A DNA stretch of 64,000 nucleotides from Denitratisoma oestradiolicum (lineage in GTDB: Bacteria > Pseudomonadota > Gammaproteobacteria > Burkholderiales > Rhodocyclaceae): contig NZ_LR778301.1 of NCBI RefSeq assembly GCF_902813185.1, positions 868,001-932,000 of the forward strand, written 5' to 3'. The translations under genes were made by a program, and so were the position numbers. This document shows, one piece after another, positions 15,693 through 25,756 of this stretch. The notes below the pieces were generated by a model that saw only the letters and a list, made by a program, of their open reading frames with translations, was not told the origin of the DNA and did no database searches. The stretch's first letter is position 1; each line of letters opens with the position of its first letter.

Positions 15693-18134
15693 ATGAAAAA
15701 AATGAAACTGGTCCTGGTGGGCAACGGCATGGCCGGCGTGCGCACCCTGGAGGAACTGATCAAGCTGGCGCCGGACATGTACGACGTCACGGTATTCGGC
15801 GCCGAGCCCCATCCCAACTACAACCGCATCCTGCTCTCGCCGGTGCTGGCCGGCGAGATGACCTTGCAGGACATCGTGCTCAACGACTGGGACTGGTATC
15901 GGGACAACGGCATCCAGTTGCACACCGGCAAGAAGGTGGTGAAGATCGACCGCATCGGCCGCAAGGTGGTCGCCGACGATGGCACCGAGGCTCCCTACGA
16001 CCGCCTGCTGCTGGCCACCGGCTCCATGCCCTTCATCCTGCCGGTGCCGGGCCACGATCTGCCGGGGGTGATCGCCTACCGGGACATCGCCGATACCGAG
16101 GCCATGGTCGATGCCGCCGCCCATCACAAGCACGCGGTGGTCATCGGCGGCGGCCTCCTCGGCCTGGAGGCCGCCAACGGCCTCAAGCTGCGCGGCATGG
16201 ACGTGACGGTCGTCCATGTCATGCCCTGGATCATGGAGCGCCAGCTCGACAAGACCGCGGCCGATCTGCTGATGAAGTCGCTGGAAGCCAAGGGCCTCAA
16301 ATTCATGCTCGAAGCGCAGACGGACGAACTCGTCGCCGGAGAGTCGGGCCGCGTCTGTGCGATCAAATTCAAGAACCGCGAAAGCGTGCCGGCCGACCTG
16401 GTAGTCATGGCGGTCGGCATTCGTCCCAATGCCGAGCTGGCCCAGAAGTCCGGCATCCATTGCGAGCGCGGCGTGGTGGTGAACGACACCTTGCAGACCT
16501 ACGATCCGCGCATCTACGCGGTGGGCGAGTGCGCCAACCATCGCGGCACCGCCTACGGCCTGGTGGCGCCCCTGTTCGAGCAGGCCAAGGTCTGCGCCAA
16601 CCACCTGGCCATGTACGGCATCGGCCGCTACCAGGGCTCGGTGACCTCCACCAAGCTCAAGGTCACCGGCATCGACGTCTTCTCCGCCGGCGACTTCTCC
16701 GGCGGCGAGGGGGTGGACGAGATCGTGCTGCGGGACCCGGCCGGCGGCGTGTACAAGAAGCTCTGCGTCAAGGACGACACCCTGGTCGGCGCGGTGATGT
16801 ACGGCGACACCGCCGACGGCGCCTGGTACTTCCAGTTGCTGCGGGAGCGCAAGAACATCGCCGGCATCCGCGAGCAACTGATGTTCGGCCAGAGCCATAT
16901 CGGCGACGGCGGCCATGCCGGCCAGAACAAGGCCGCCGCCATGGCCGACAGCGCCGAGGTCTGCGGCTGCAACGGCGTGTGCAAGGGCACCATCGTCAAG
17001 GCCATCAAGGAGCAGGGCCTGTTCACCGTGGAGGATGTGCGCAAACACACCAAGGCATCTTCCTCCTGCGGCTCCTGCACCGGCTTGGTGGAACAGATCC
17101 TGGCCTCCACCGTGGGCGGCGCTTACCAGCCCTCGGCGGGCAAGGACAAGCCGGTCTGTGCCTGCACCGAGCATTCCCACGGCGAGGTGCGCCGGGCCAT
17201 CCGCGAGCAGAAGCTGCTCACCATTCCCCAGGTCATGCACTTCCTGGAATGGAAGAGCGCCGACGGCTGCGCCTCCTGCCGCCCGGCCCTGAACTACTAC
17301 CTGATCTCCACCTGGCCCGGCGAGGCCCTGGACGATCCCCAGTCCCGCTTCATCAACGAGCGCGCCCACGCCAACATCCAGAAGGACGGCACCTATTCCG
17401 TGGTGCCCCGGATGTGGGGCGGGCTCACCACCCCCGACGAGTTGCGGGCCATCGCCGACGTGGCCGAGAAATACCGGGTGCCCACCGTCAAGGTCACCGG
17501 CGGCCAGCGTATCGACCTGCTGGGCATCAAAAAGGAAGACCTGCCCAATGTCTGGGCCGACCTGGCCAAGGCCGGCATGGGCTCGGGCCACGCCTACGGC
17601 AAGAGCCTGCGCACCGTGAAGACCTGCGTCGGTTCCGAGCACTGCCGCTTCGGCACCCAGCGCTCCATGGACATGGGGGTGAAGCTGGAGAAGGTGCTGT
17701 TCGGCATGTGGTCGCCCCACAAGGTGAAGCTGGCGGTCTCCGGCTGCCCCCGCAACTGCGCCGAGTCCGGCATCAAGGACGTGGGCGTGATCGGCGTGGA
17801 TTCCGGTTACGAGCTGCACATCGGCGGCAACGGCGGCATCAAGACCGAGGTGGCCCAGTTCCTTTGCAAGGTGAAGGACGACGCCGAGGTGCTGGAATAC
17901 ACCTGCGCCTTCCTCCAGCTCTACCGGGAGGAGGGCTACTACCTGGAGCGCACCTGCCATTATCTGCAACGGGTCGGCATGGAGCATGTGAAGGCCGCCG
18001 TGTTGGAAGACGCCCCGCGCCGCCGCCTGCTCCACCAGCGCCTGCTCGACGCCCTGCGGGACTACGAGGACCCCTGGGCCGAGGCCGTGGCCAAGCCGCC
18101 GGTGCACCGCGAATACGAAATGCTGGAGGTCTGA
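15693..18134 (+). CDS. nirB: Assimilatory NADH-nitrite reductase large subunit
   Basis: 813 residues, the normal NirB length. Domains in order: FAD-binding (LVLVGNGMAGVRTLEEL) and NAD-binding (VVIGGGLLGLEAANGLK) oxidoreductase folds, two BFD-like [2Fe-2S] segments (CGCNGVCKGTIVKAI with CGSCTG, then VCACTEHSHGEVRRAI with CASCRP), the sulfite/nitrite reductase ferredoxin-like domain and the siroheme-[4Fe-4S] site (TCVGSEHCRFG and SGCPRNCAESG). It reduces nitrite to ammonium in the cytoplasm with six electrons from NAD(P)H. nirD follows after 3 bp. Preceded by sigma-54 and NtrC-like sites. Confidence 0.96.
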   Translation: MKKMKLVLVGNGMAGVRTLEELIKLAPDMYDVTVFGAEPHPNYNRILLSPVLAGEMTLQDIVLNDWDWYRDNGIQLHTGKKVVKIDRIGRKVVADDGTEAPYDRLLLATGSMPFILPVPGHDLPGVIAYRDIADTEAMVDAAAHHKHAVVIGGGLLGLEAANGLKLRGMDVTVVHVMPWIMERQLDKTAADLLMKSLEAKGLKFMLEAQTDELVAGESGRVCAIKFKNRESVPADLVVMAVGIRPNAELAQKSGIHCERGVVVNDTLQTYDPRIYAVGECANHRGTAYGLVAPLFEQAKVCANHLAMYGIGRYQGSVTSTKLKVTGIDVFSAGDFSGGEGVDEIVLRDPAGGVYKKLCVKDDTLVGAVMYGDTADGAWYFQLLRERKNIAGIREQLMFGQSHIGDGGHAGQNKAAAMADSAEVCGCNGVCKGTIVKAIKEQGLFTVEDVRKHTKASSSCGSCTGLVEQILASTVGGAYQPSAGKDKPVCACTEHSHGEVRRAIREQKLLTIPQVMHFLEWKSADGCASCRPALNYYLISTWPGEALDDPQSRFINERAHANIQKDGTYSVVPRMWGGLTTPDELRAIADVAEKYRVPTVKVTGGQRIDLLGIKKEDLPNVWADLAKAGMGSGHAYGKSLRTVKTCVGSEHCRFGTQRSMDMGVKLEKVLFGMWSPHKVKLAVSGCPRNCAESGIKDVGVIGVDSGYELHIGGNGGIKTEVAQFLCKVKDDAEVLEYTCAFLQLYREEGYYLERTCHYLQRVGMEHVKAAVLEDAPRRRLLHQRLLDALRDYEDPWAEAVAKPPVHREYEMLEV

Positions 18135-18137
18135 ATC

Positions 18138-18488
18138 ATGGAAGCCCTTGAGAACGCAGTATCCGATCTGAACGTGACCCCGGTGTGGAAGCGCCTGTGC
18201 CTGATGGAGGAGATTCCCCGCCTGGGCAGCCGGGTGGTGAAGTCATCGGCGGGAGACCTGGCGGTGTTCCGCACCGCCGACGACGAAGTCTTCGCCGTCC
18301 ATGACAAGTGCCCCCACAAGGGCGGTCCCCTGTCCCAGGGCATCGTCCATGGCCGCAGCGTCACCTGTCCCCTCCACTCCTGGAAGATCGACCTGACCAC
18401 CGGCCAGGCCCAGGCCCCCGACGTGGGCTGCACCAAGCCCTTCCGCGTCAAGGTGGAAGACGGCCTGGTGTGGCTGGCCCTGGGATAA
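18138..18488 (+). CDS. nirD: Nitrite reductase small subunit, Rieske-ligand type
   Basis: 116 residues with a Rieske fold. It retains CPHKGGPL and CPLHSW, the full Cys-X-His / Cys-X2-His ligand set for a [2Fe-2S] cluster; many NirD proteins have lost these residues. It partners NirB, starting 3 bp downstream. No clear intrinsic terminator follows. Confidence 0.93.
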   Translation: MEALENAVSDLNVTPVWKRLCLMEEIPRLGSRVVKSSAGDLAVFRTADDEVFAVHDKCPHKGGPLSQGIVHGRSVTCPLHSWKIDLTTGQAQAPDVGCTKPFRVKVEDGLVWLALG

Positions 18489-19040
18489 ACCGAAAAAGAC
18501 TGCATTCACTGATGGGCACCCCTCTCCCTTGTGGGGGAGGGGGTAGCGATCGATTTCGGAAGCAGCATCGTGCAGGCACCTCTTTCCCCTTGTGGCGACC
18601 AAAGGAAGTCCCTGTGGGAGTGAGGGGCCGGGGGAGAGGGGGCTCGATGCCTCAGTAAACCCGAAAGACCGACCAACACCCCCACCAAACAGACGACGGC
18701 CGGCACCCCAGGTGCCCCGGCTTGCCATGGGCATTGTCCCCGCCGGAGATGCGCGCTATTCTGCCGCCATATTCAGGCGAGCCGAGATGCTTCCCCATTC
18801 CTCCAAACCACCGCGGACCGCTATTCCCTCATCCGGCAGAGGCGGCAGTATCGTCACCAAGAAACTTGCGCCGGGCGCAGCCGGCATCAAGCGTGTCGAG
18901 AAGGAATCGTGGTCTGTCCCCTTTTCTTGCCTTGGTCCGTTGGGAGCAAGCCTTTGCCGATGCCTCGGTGGCCAGCGCCGTGCGTCCCATCGTCGTGCCT
19001 GCCAACGAACAGAACCTTGACCGCCTGAGCGCTGAAGTTC
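18489..19040. other. Gene-poor stretch with G/C-run inverted repeats and a possible gene remnant
   Basis: About 550 bp. Positions 18522-18640 hold CCTCTCCCTTGTGGGGGAGG and a matching GGGGCCGGGGGAGAGGGGG, a repeat-like segment similar in style to the other intergenic elements. From about 18910 to 19057 a frame reads ALVRWEQAFADASVASAVR and PANEQNLDRLSAEVRADNH, which looks protein-like and could be the end of a decayed gene overlapping the next start; I do not recognise it. Confidence 0.4.
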
Positions 19041-19718
19041 GTGCAGACAATCACTGAGGATGGCGCTTCCCGACTCGTTTTCCGGGTTCGTTCGCCCTTG
19101 CAGAATGCGGTCGGGGGACTGGGCGTGGTTTTCCTTGTCTGGCTTGCCGTGCACTGGGCGACCGGCCACCCGAACAGCGATAGATTCGTCGGGCTCATCG
19201 GCGCAAGCGTGACCTGCATGCTCTTTGCGCTCCTTTCGGAAACGAGTGATTTTGTGTTCGATGCCGGTACCCGTCGGCTCGCCTGGTCCCGGCGCGTCGG
19301 CCTGCGACATCGCTCGGGCATGGTGCCTTTCGAAGAAATCGAGCAGGTGGTGGTGAGGACGGTTCTCGGCGGCGATGCCGTGGCTCCGAGCCAGCGCCTT
19401 GTTCTGCTGACGCGCGCTGGCGAGCTTCCCTTGACCGCAAGCTACACACCCGGCGACGAGCACGAGGCAAATGCCGAGCGGCTGCGGGCCTTCCTGGGGC
19501 GAAGCCAGGGCGACGCGTTTTCGGCTTCGGTCGAAAATCTGGTCTCCGCCGGCCGCGACATGGATGCAATCCGCGAATTGAGGCTTGCACGGGGGATATC
19601 GCTGAGCGAAGCCCATGACGAGGTGGCGCGGATTCGCGCTAACGCGCATGATCGCCAGCCTCCCCCCCGCCCTCTGCCGGTTCGTCAAAAAGTGAAACAC
19701 GGGCCTGGGCAAGGATAG
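19041..19718 (+). CDS. Hypothetical membrane protein with PH-like cytoplasmic part
   Basis: 225 residues from a GTG start. Two hydrophobic helices (VGGLGVVFLVWLAVHWATG and FVGLIGASVTCMLFALLSE) form an N-terminal hairpin. A beta-rich part follows (FVFDAGTRRLAWSRRVGLRH, VPFEEIEQVVVRTV), the pattern of small bacterial PH-like membrane proteins, then a helical region (SASVENLVSAGRDMDAIRELR) like the short ribosomal-L7/L12-type helix pairs appended to such proteins. The last 25 residues read through a fragment of repeat family C (GCTAACGCGCATGATCGCCA at 19638), so the original C terminus may have been replaced. Function unknown. Confidence 0.6.
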   Translation: MQTITEDGASRLVFRVRSPLQNAVGGLGVVFLVWLAVHWATGHPNSDRFVGLIGASVTCMLFALLSETSDFVFDAGTRRLAWSRRVGLRHRSGMVPFEEIEQVVVRTVLGGDAVAPSQRLVLLTRAGELPLTASYTPGDEHEANAERLRAFLGRSQGDAFSASVENLVSAGRDMDAIRELRLARGISLSEAHDEVARIRANAHDRQPPPRPLPVRQKVKHGPGQG

Positions 19719-19844
19719 AATTCGCCGTCAGACATGGGCGGGATGGGCGGTGGCTTGCCTGCGGCTTGCATCAAAGCGGCCGACAAGCCCGAATCCGCTA
19801 GATTCCTGGTCTGTTTGCAACGGAAAAATCATTGGAAATCAATT

Positions 19845-19929
19845 GCCCGGGTGGTGAAATTGGTAAACACAGCGGACTTAAAATCCGCCGCCGCAAGGCC
19901 TGACGGTTCGAGTCCGTTCCCGGGCACCA
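19845..19929 (+). tRNA. tRNA-Leu (anticodon UAA)
   Basis: 85 nt with acceptor stem GCCCGGG/CCCGGGC, encoded ACCA end, the long variable arm of a class II tRNA, T loop GGTTCGAGTCC, and anticodon loop CTTAAAA with TAA at 19879-19881. Downstream CCGGC/GCCGG at 19951-19966 may form a weak hairpin. Confidence 0.97.
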
Positions 19930-19993
19930 CAGTGACTAATGACTGAAAGGCCGGCATTTGCGCCGGTCCCAAGGCAGGGCGAGAGGCTTGGCT

Positions 19994-20002
19994 TGCTATA
20001 AT
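19994..20002 (+). promoter_or_regulatory. Extended -10 promoter of ribF
   Basis: TGCTATAAT contains a perfect TATAAT (19997-20002) with the TGn extension; no convincing -35 at 17 bp. The ribF start lies 24 bp downstream, so the leader is short. Confidence 0.6.
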
Positions 20003-20025
20003 TGCCGCTTTTTCCGGCATCCGTG

Positions 20026-20961
20026 ATGCGCGTATTTTTTGGCCCTTCCGAGCAGCAGACCACCCCCACGGTGCTCACCATCGGCAACTTCGATGGCATC
20101 CACCGGGGGCATGCGGCCATGCTGGAGCGGCTCACGGCCAAGGCCCGGGAACTCGGCCTGTCCTCGACGGTGCTGACCTTCGAGCCCCATCCCCGCGAAC
20201 TGTTTACGCCTGACCAGGCACCGGCCCGGCTCACCAGCCTGCGGGAGAAACTGGTGTTGATGGAAGGCTATGGCGTCGATAACGTCTTTCTTTGCCACTT
20301 CGACCGGCGCCTGGCGTCCCTGGGCGCGGAGGACTTCATCCGTCAGATCGTGGTGGAGGGATTGAAGGCACGGCACGTGATCATCGGCGACGATTTCCGC
20401 TTCGGCAAGGGCCGCGCCGGCAACTTCGAGATGCTGGAAACAGCGGGGCGGCAGTGGGGCTTCAGCGTGGAAGCCATGGGCACGGTGGATCACGATGGCC
20501 TGCGGGTTTCCAGCTCGGCGGTGCGTGACGCCCTGGCGGCCGGGCAACTGGAACTGGCGGCCTACCTGCTGGGACGGCCCTACGGCATCGCCGGCCGGGT
20601 CTACCACGGTGACAAGATCGGCCGCACCCTGGGTTTCCCCACGGCCAACGTGCAATTGAAGCGCAAGCGTGTGCCCCTGACCGGGGTCTATGCAGCCATG
20701 GTGGCGGGTCTGGACAAACGCCACCTGCCGGGAGCCGCCAGCATCGGTGTGCGCCCGACCCTGCGGGATGGACTGAAGCCGACCCTGGAAGTGCATTTGC
20801 TGGACTTTGACCGGGAAATTTACGGCGCCCATGTGACGGTGTACTTCATGCACAAACTGAGGGAAGAGGAGAAATACCCCTCCCTCGAAGCCCTGACGGC
20901 CCAGATCGCCCTCGATGTGGAAGCAACCAAGAAATATTTTGCAGGCAACTCAAATGGCTGA
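20026..20961 (+). CDS. ribF: Bifunctional riboflavin kinase/FAD synthetase
   Basis: 311 residues, the usual size. The N-terminal FAD synthetase (nucleotidyltransferase) domain shows [16 protein letters not shown] and [13 protein letters not shown]; the C-terminal flavokinase shows [13 protein letters not shown] and the conserved [11 protein letters not shown]. It makes FMN and then FAD from riboflavin. ATG 20026 (MRVFFGP) fits family starts better than the upstream in-frame GTG codons. The end overlaps ileS by 8 bp, the conserved ribF-ileS order of proteobacteria. Confidence 0.96.
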   Translation: MRVFFGPSEQQTTPTVLTIGNFDGIHRGHAAMLERLTAKARELGLSSTVLTFEPHPRELFTPDQAPARLTSLREKLVLMEGYGVDNVFLCHFDRRLASLGAEDFIRQIVVEGLKARHVIIGDDFRFGKGRAGNFEMLETAGRQWGFSVEAMGTVDHDGLRVSSSAVRDALAAGQLELAAYLLGRPYGIAGRVYHGDKIGRTLGFPTANVQLKRKRVPLTGVYAAMVAGLDKRHLPGAASIGVRPTLRDGLKPTLEVHLLDFDREIYGAHVTVYFMHKLREEEKYPSLEALTAQIALDVEATKKYFAGNSNG

Positions 20962-23761
20962 TTACCGCAAGACTCTCAACATGCCCGACACGCCCTTTCC
21001 CATGCGGGGCGACCTCGCCAAGCGGGAACCGGCCTGGGTGGCGCAATGGCAGCAGAAGCAGCTCTATCGCCGGATTCGCGAGACGAGCCAGGGGCGGCCC
21101 CGCTTTCTGCTCCATGACGGCCCGCCCTACGCCAATGGCGACATCCACATTGGCCATGCGGTGAACAAGATCCTCAAGGACATCATCATCCGCGCCAAGA
21201 CCCTGGCCGGCTTCGATGCGCCCTATGTGCCGGGCTGGGATTGCCATGGCCTGCCCATCGAGCACCAGATCGAGAAGCAGCACGGGCGCAACCTGCCGGG
21301 GGACAAGGTGCGCAGCCTGTGCCGGGATTACGCCCGGGAGCAGGTGGAGCGGCAGAAGAAGGATTTCATCCGCCTGGGCGTGCTGGGGGAGTGGGACAAC
21401 CCCTACCTGACCATGAACTTCCAGGCCGAGGCGGACGAGATCCGCGCCCTGGGCAAGATCCTGGAGCAGGGCTATCTCTACCAGGGCCTGAAGCCGGTGA
21501 ACTGGTGTCTGGACTGCGGTTCCGCCCTGGCCGAGGCCGAGGTGGAATATGAAGACAAGACGTCCCCGGCCATCGACGTGGCCTTCGAGGTGCACCCGAA
21601 CCACGCCGACAAGCTGGCCCAGGCCTTCGGCCTCAAGCATTCCCCCGGCTCGGCCTTTGCGGTGATCTGGACCACCACGCCCTGGACCCTGCCGGCCAAC
21701 GAGGCGGTCAGCGTTCATCCCGACATGAGCTACGACCTGGTGGAGACCGATCGTGGCTGCCTGATCCTGGTCCATGAACTGGCCGAGTCCTGTCTGGCCC
21801 GTTACGAACTGGCAGGCAAGACGATCGGCTCCGCTCCCGGCTCGGCCCTGGAGCACCTGCTGCTCAAGCACCCGTTCCAGGAGCGGGATGTCACGGTGAT
21901 TCTCGGCAACCATGTCACCACCGAGGCCGGTACCGGCCTGGTGCACACCGCCCCGGCCCATGGCGTGGACGACTACAACGTGGGCCGCCGCTACGGCTTG
22001 CCGGTGAACAATCCGGTCGGCGACGACGGCAAGTTTCTCGCCAACACGCCGGCCCTGTCCGGCGAGGTCCTGGCGGGCAAGAGCGTGTGGGAGGCCAATC
22101 CCCTGGTACTGGTGGAACTGGAGGCCCAGGGCCGGCTGCTCCGGCAGGAGAAGATCCGCCATAGCTATCCCCACTGCTGGCGCCACAAGACGCCGATCAT
22201 CTTCCGCGCCACCACCCAGTGGTTCATCGGCATGGACCAGCGCCGAGACGAGACTGCGCCCACACTGCGTCTGGCCGCCGAAAAGGCCGTGGACGAGACC
22301 CGCTTTTTCCCCACTTGGGGTCGAGCCCGGCTCGAAGGCATGATGAAGACCCGGCCCGACTGGTGCGTCTCGCGCCAGCGCAACTGGGGCGTGCCGATTC
22401 CCTTCTTCCTGCACAAGGAGACCGGCCAGCTCCATCCCCGCACCGCCGAGTTGGTGGAAACCGTGGCCCAACGTGTCGAACAATCCGGCATCGAGGCCTG
22501 GTTCGCCCTGGAGCCGAAGGAACTGCTGGGCGAGGAAGCGGACCAGTACCGCAAGATGCGGGACACCCTGGATGTCTGGTTCGATTCCGGCGTCACCCAC
22601 TGGAGTGTGCTGCGGGGCTCCCACCGGGAACAGAGCGCCTTCCCCGCCGACCTCTACCTGGAAGGCTCGGATCAGCACCGGGGCTGGTTCCAGAGTTCGT
22701 TGCTGACCGGCTGCGCCATCGACGGCCGGGCGCCCTACCAGGCCCTGCTGACCCACGGTTTCGTGGTGGATGGCAAGGGCATGAAGATGTCCAAGTCCAA
22801 GGGCAATGTGATCGCGCCCCAGGAGGTCTCCGACAAGCTGGGGGCCGAAATCCTCCGCCTCTGGGTGGCCTCCACCGACTACTCGGGGGAGCTGTCCATT
22901 TCCAAGGAGATCCTCGACCGGGTGGTGGAAACCTATCGCCGCCTGCGCAACACCCTGCGCTTCCTACTGGCCAATACCGCCGACTTCGACGCCGCCACCC
23001 AGATGCTGCCCCCGGAACAGTGGCTGGAAATCGACCGTTACGCCCTGGCCCTGACGCGTCAGTTGCAGGCCCAGGTGACGGCGGACTACGAGAGCTACGA
23101 GTTCCTCAAGATCGTCCAGGCCCTGCAAGGCTTCTGCGCCGAGGACCTGGGGGCCTTCTACCTGGACATCCTGAAGGACCGCCTGTACACCACGGCGGTT
23201 GATTCCCCCCAACGCCGGGCCGCCCAGAGCGCCCTGTGGCACATCCTGCAAACCGTGACCCGGCTGATGGCCCCCATCCTGGCCTTTACCGCCGAGGAAA
23301 TCTGGCAGGTGCTGGGCCAGGGGGCGGAGGACAGCGTGATGCTGCACACCTGGTATGCGCTGCCGGCCGGGGAAGGGGAGGCCGAACTGCTGGCGCGCTG
23401 GGAACAGATACGGGAAGTGAAGGCCGAGGCCAGCAAGGTGCTGGAGGATCTGCGCACCGCAGGTGGCATTGGTTCCTCGCTCCAGGCCGAGGTGGAAGTC
23501 CGCGCCAGTGGCGCCCGGCATGAGTTGCTGGCCTCCCTGGCGGACGACCTGCGTTTCATCCTGATCTGCTCCAAAACGACCTTGGTGCCTGTGGTCGATG
23601 CCGCCGCCGAGGCGGTGATCGCCACCCCCAGCGCTCACGCCAAGTGCGGCCGCTGCTGGCACTGGCGCCAGGACGTGGGCAGCCATGGCGAACATCCTGA
23701 GCTTTGCGGTCGCTGTGTCGACAACCTGTTCGGTGCCGGCGAGGCGCGCCAGCGTGCTTAA
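20954..23761 (+). CDS. ileS: Isoleucyl-tRNA synthetase
   Basis: 935 residues. Class I synthetase with the HIGH-type motif ([17 protein letters not shown]), the editing domain (CP1; [25 protein letters not shown]), the KMSKS motif (KMSKSKGN) and a C-terminal zinc finger (CGRCWHWR...CGRC). Bacterial type 1 IleRS. ATG 20954 ([11 protein letters not shown]) overlaps ribF. It is followed by a REP-like repeat, then lspA. Confidence 0.97.
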   Translation: MADYRKTLNMPDTPFPMRGDLAKREPAWVAQWQQKQLYRRIRETSQGRPRFLLHDGPPYANGDIHIGHAVNKILKDIIIRAKTLAGFDAPYVPGWDCHGLPIEHQIEKQHGRNLPGDKVRSLCRDYAREQVERQKKDFIRLGVLGEWDNPYLTMNFQAEADEIRALGKILEQGYLYQGLKPVNWCLDCGSALAEAEVEYEDKTSPAIDVAFEVHPNHADKLAQAFGLKHSPGSAFAVIWTTTPWTLPANEAVSVHPDMSYDLVETDRGCLILVHELAESCLARYELAGKTIGSAPGSALEHLLLKHPFQERDVTVILGNHVTTEAGTGLVHTAPAHGVDDYNVGRRYGLPVNNPVGDDGKFLANTPALSGEVLAGKSVWEANPLVLVELEAQGRLLRQEKIRHSYPHCWRHKTPIIFRATTQWFIGMDQRRDETAPTLRLAAEKAVDETRFFPTWGRARLEGMMKTRPDWCVSRQRNWGVPIPFFLHKETGQLHPRTAELVETVAQRVEQSGIEAWFALEPKELLGEEADQYRKMRDTLDVWFDSGVTHWSVLRGSHREQSAFPADLYLEGSDQHRGWFQSSLLTGCAIDGRAPYQALLTHGFVVDGKGMKMSKSKGNVIAPQEVSDKLGAEILRLWVASTDYSGELSISKEILDRVVETYRRLRNTLRFLLANTADFDAATQMLPPEQWLEIDRYALALTRQLQAQVTADYESYEFLKIVQALQGFCAEDLGAFYLDILKDRLYTTAVDSPQRRAAQSALWHILQTVTRLMAPILAFTAEEIWQVLGQGAEDSVMLHTWYALPAGEGEAELLARWEQIREVKAEASKVLEDLRTAGGIGSSLQAEVEVRASGARHELLASLADDLRFILICSKTTLVPVVDAAAEAVIATPSAHAKCGRCWHWRQDVGSHGEHPELCGRCVDNLFGAGEARQRA

Positions 23762-23780
23762 GAAAATGATTTATTCGTTG

Positions 23781-23843
23781 CCCCGGCGAAAGCCGGGGTC
23801 CAGTCCATTGATTTTCCTAGATTCCGGTTTTCGCCGGAATGAC
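23781..23843. repeat. Family-E REP-like repeat between ileS and lspA
   Basis: CCCCGGCGAAAGCCGGGG (23781-23798) and ATTCCGGTTTTCGCCGGAAT (23821-23840) are two strong hairpins. The element is the inverted counterpart of 13231-13326. Such CCGG palindromes are common extragenic repeats in proteobacteria. Confidence 0.75.
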
Positions 23844-23922
23844 GAAATTGAATTTAGTCAGCACCTCCTTAACGAAAAAACGAACTTTCCCGCAGCCCCG
23901 CCCCGGGATAGGGCTGGTGACC

Positions 23923-24402
23923 ATGCGCGCTAGACTTTTTCCCTGGTATGCCCTGGCTGCCGCCGTGGTGGCGGCCGATCAGGTCACCAAGGCCTGGGTG
24001 CTGGCGGTGCTCCGGCTGGGGGAGGGCATGGTGCTGACGCCCTTTTTCAATCTGGTGCTGGTGTTCAACCGGGGGGCCGCCTTCAGCTTCCTGGCCAGTG
24101 CCGAGGGTTGGCAGCGCTGGTTTTTCGTGGTGCTGGCCCTGGTCATTTCCGTCGGCATCGTCATTGCCATGAGAAAGGCTGCTGCCAACCGTTGGCTGCT
24201 TGCCGCCCTGGCCCTGGTGTTGGGGGGCGCCCTGGGCAATGTGATCGACCGTCTGATCTACGGCGCGGTGGTGGATTTCCTCGACTTCCACGCCGCCGGC
24301 TGGCACTGGCCAGCCTTCAATCTGGCCGACAGCGCGATCTGCGTCGGTATCGTCCTGCTGCTCTGGCAGGAGTTCAAACACAAGGATTCGCGCCATGGCT
24401 GA
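23923..24402 (+). CDS. lspA: Lipoprotein signal peptidase
   Basis: 159 residues with four transmembrane helices. Conserved blocks ADQVTKAWVL, FNRGAAFSFLA, GNVIDRLIYGAVVDFLDF (catalytic Asp) and FNLADSAICVGIVLL (second catalytic Asp) are intact. It cleaves prolipoprotein signal peptides before the lipidated Cys. The start ATG (MRARLFPWY) lies after a GGTGACC stretch. fkpB overlaps its end by 8 bp. Confidence 0.96.
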   Translation: MRARLFPWYALAAAVVAADQVTKAWVLAVLRLGEGMVLTPFFNLVLVFNRGAAFSFLASAEGWQRWFFVVLALVISVGIVIAMRKAAANRWLLAALALVLGGALGNVIDRLIYGAVVDFLDFHAAGWHWPAFNLADSAICVGIVLLLWQEFKHKDSRHG

Positions 24403-24826
24403 GACCGTCCAGGCCGACAGCTTCGTCACCCTGCATTACCGCCTCAGCGCCGACGACGGCCTGGAGTTGATGAACACCTTTCGCAATGCGCCGGGCACCC
24501 TGCAAATGGGCAGCGGCCAGTTGGCCCCTTCCCTGGAGCAGCGCCTGATCGGTGTGGCCGAGGGGGAACGCCGGGTCTTTGAACTGGCGGCCGGTGAAGC
24601 CTTCGGGGCACGGGTGGACCAACTGGTGGTGTGGGTGCCGAAGAGTCAGTTGCCGCCCAAGACCGAGGCCGAGGTTCATGCCCAGATCGACTTCGTTTCC
24701 GCAAACGGCCAGGCCTATTCCGGCCTGGTGCGGGAAGTGCACGATGATGCGGTGCTGATGGATTTCAACCATCCTCTGGCGGGCAAGTCCGTCCGCTTCG
24801 AGGTGGAAGTGATCGGAGTCCTGTGA
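24395..24826 (+). CDS. fkpB: FKBP-type peptidyl-prolyl isomerase, FkpB/SlpA
   Basis: 143 residues, an FKBP domain with the inserted IF domain of the SlpA/SlyD class ([59 protein letters not shown]). The His-rich metal-binding tail of SlyD is missing, which identifies SlpA. Conserved partner of lspA and ispH. Confidence 0.94.
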   Translation: MAETVQADSFVTLHYRLSADDGLELMNTFRNAPGTLQMGSGQLAPSLEQRLIGVAEGERRVFELAAGEAFGARVDQLVVWVPKSQLPPKTEAEVHAQIDFVSANGQAYSGLVREVHDDAVLMDFNHPLAGKSVRFEVEVIGVL

Positions 24827-25752
24827 TGGAAATCTTCCTTGCCAACCCCCGGGGCTTCTGTGCCGGCGTGGAACGGGCCATCGCCATTGTGGAGCGGGCC
24901 CTGGAAAAATTCGGCGCGCCCATTTATGTGCGCCACGAGGTGGTGCATAACCGCTACGTGGTGGAGGACCTGCGGGCCAAGGGTGCGATCTTCATCGAAA
25001 GCCTGGACCAGGTGCCTGCCGGCGCTACCCTGATTTTCAGCGCCCATGGCGTGCCCAAGGCGGTGCGGGAAGAAGCCGAGCGCCGCGGCCTGCGGGTCTT
25101 CGACGCCACCTGCCCCCTGGTTACCAAGGTTCATGTGGAAGTGAGCAAGATGCGGGAACAGGGCCGGGAGATCGTCATGATCGGCCACAAGGGCCACCCG
25201 GAAGTGGAAGGCACCATGGGCCAGTTGCGGGACGGCATGTATCTGGTGGAGAACGTCGAGGATGTGGCTCAGCTTAAGGTCAGGGACCCGGCCCGGCTGG
25301 CCTATGTGACCCAGACCACTCTCTCGGTGGATGATGCCGGCGCCGTCGTGGCGGCTCTGCGGGCGCGCTTTCCCGAAATCGCCGGCCCCAAGAAGGATGA
25401 CATCTGCTACGCCACCCAGAATCGGCAGGATGCCGTGAAGCAGATGGCCAGCCAGATGGACCTGATGCTGGTGGTGGGTTCTCCCACCAGTTCCAACTCC
25501 AATCGCCTGCGGGAAGTGGCGGCGAATCTGGGCATCCCGGCCTATTTGATCGACGATGCCGATGCCATCGACCCGGCCTGGATTATCGGCGGCGCCCGTG
25601 TCGGCCTGACCGCCGGCGCCTCGGCCCCCGAGGTGCTGGTGACCGACGTGATCCTGCGTCTGCAACAACTGGGCGCGAAGCGGGTGAACCAGATGCCGGG
25701 CAAGGAGGAGGGGGTGCAGTTCCCCCTGCCGAAGGAATTGATCTCCCAGTGA
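24826..25752 (+). CDS. ispH: 4-hydroxy-3-methylbut-2-enyl diphosphate reductase
   Basis: 308 residues. Last step of the MEP isoprenoid pathway, producing IPP and DMAPP. The three [4Fe-4S] cysteines are seen in [16 protein letters not shown] and [11 protein letters not shown]; substrate-binding His in RHEVVHN and SAHGVPK and the SSNSNRL motif are present. ATG 24826 shares one base with the fkpB stop. The gene converges with the TonB-like gene with only 4 bp between. Confidence 0.97.
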   Translation: MEIFLANPRGFCAGVERAIAIVERALEKFGAPIYVRHEVVHNRYVVEDLRAKGAIFIESLDQVPAGATLIFSAHGVPKAVREEAERRGLRVFDATCPLVTKVHVEVSKMREQGREIVMIGHKGHPEVEGTMGQLRDGMYLVENVEDVAQLKVRDPARLAYVTQTTLSVDDAGAVVAALRARFPEIAGPKKDDICYATQNRQDAVKQMASQMDLMLVVGSPTSSNSNRLREVAANLGIPAYLIDDADAIDPAWIIGGARVGLTAGASAPEVLVTDVILRLQQLGAKRVNQMPGKEEGVQFPLPKELISQ

Positions 25753-25756
25753 GATA

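Noticed and set aside
15096..18107. About 1000-codon antisense frame opposite nirB
   Set aside because: Composition is a GC-skew artefact; nirB on the other strand has every expected cofactor motif.
18722..19057. 111-codon frame upstream of the orphan membrane protein
   Set aside because: Only its last part looks protein-like, the rest is Pro/Ser-rich without recognisable start; noted as a possible remnant only.
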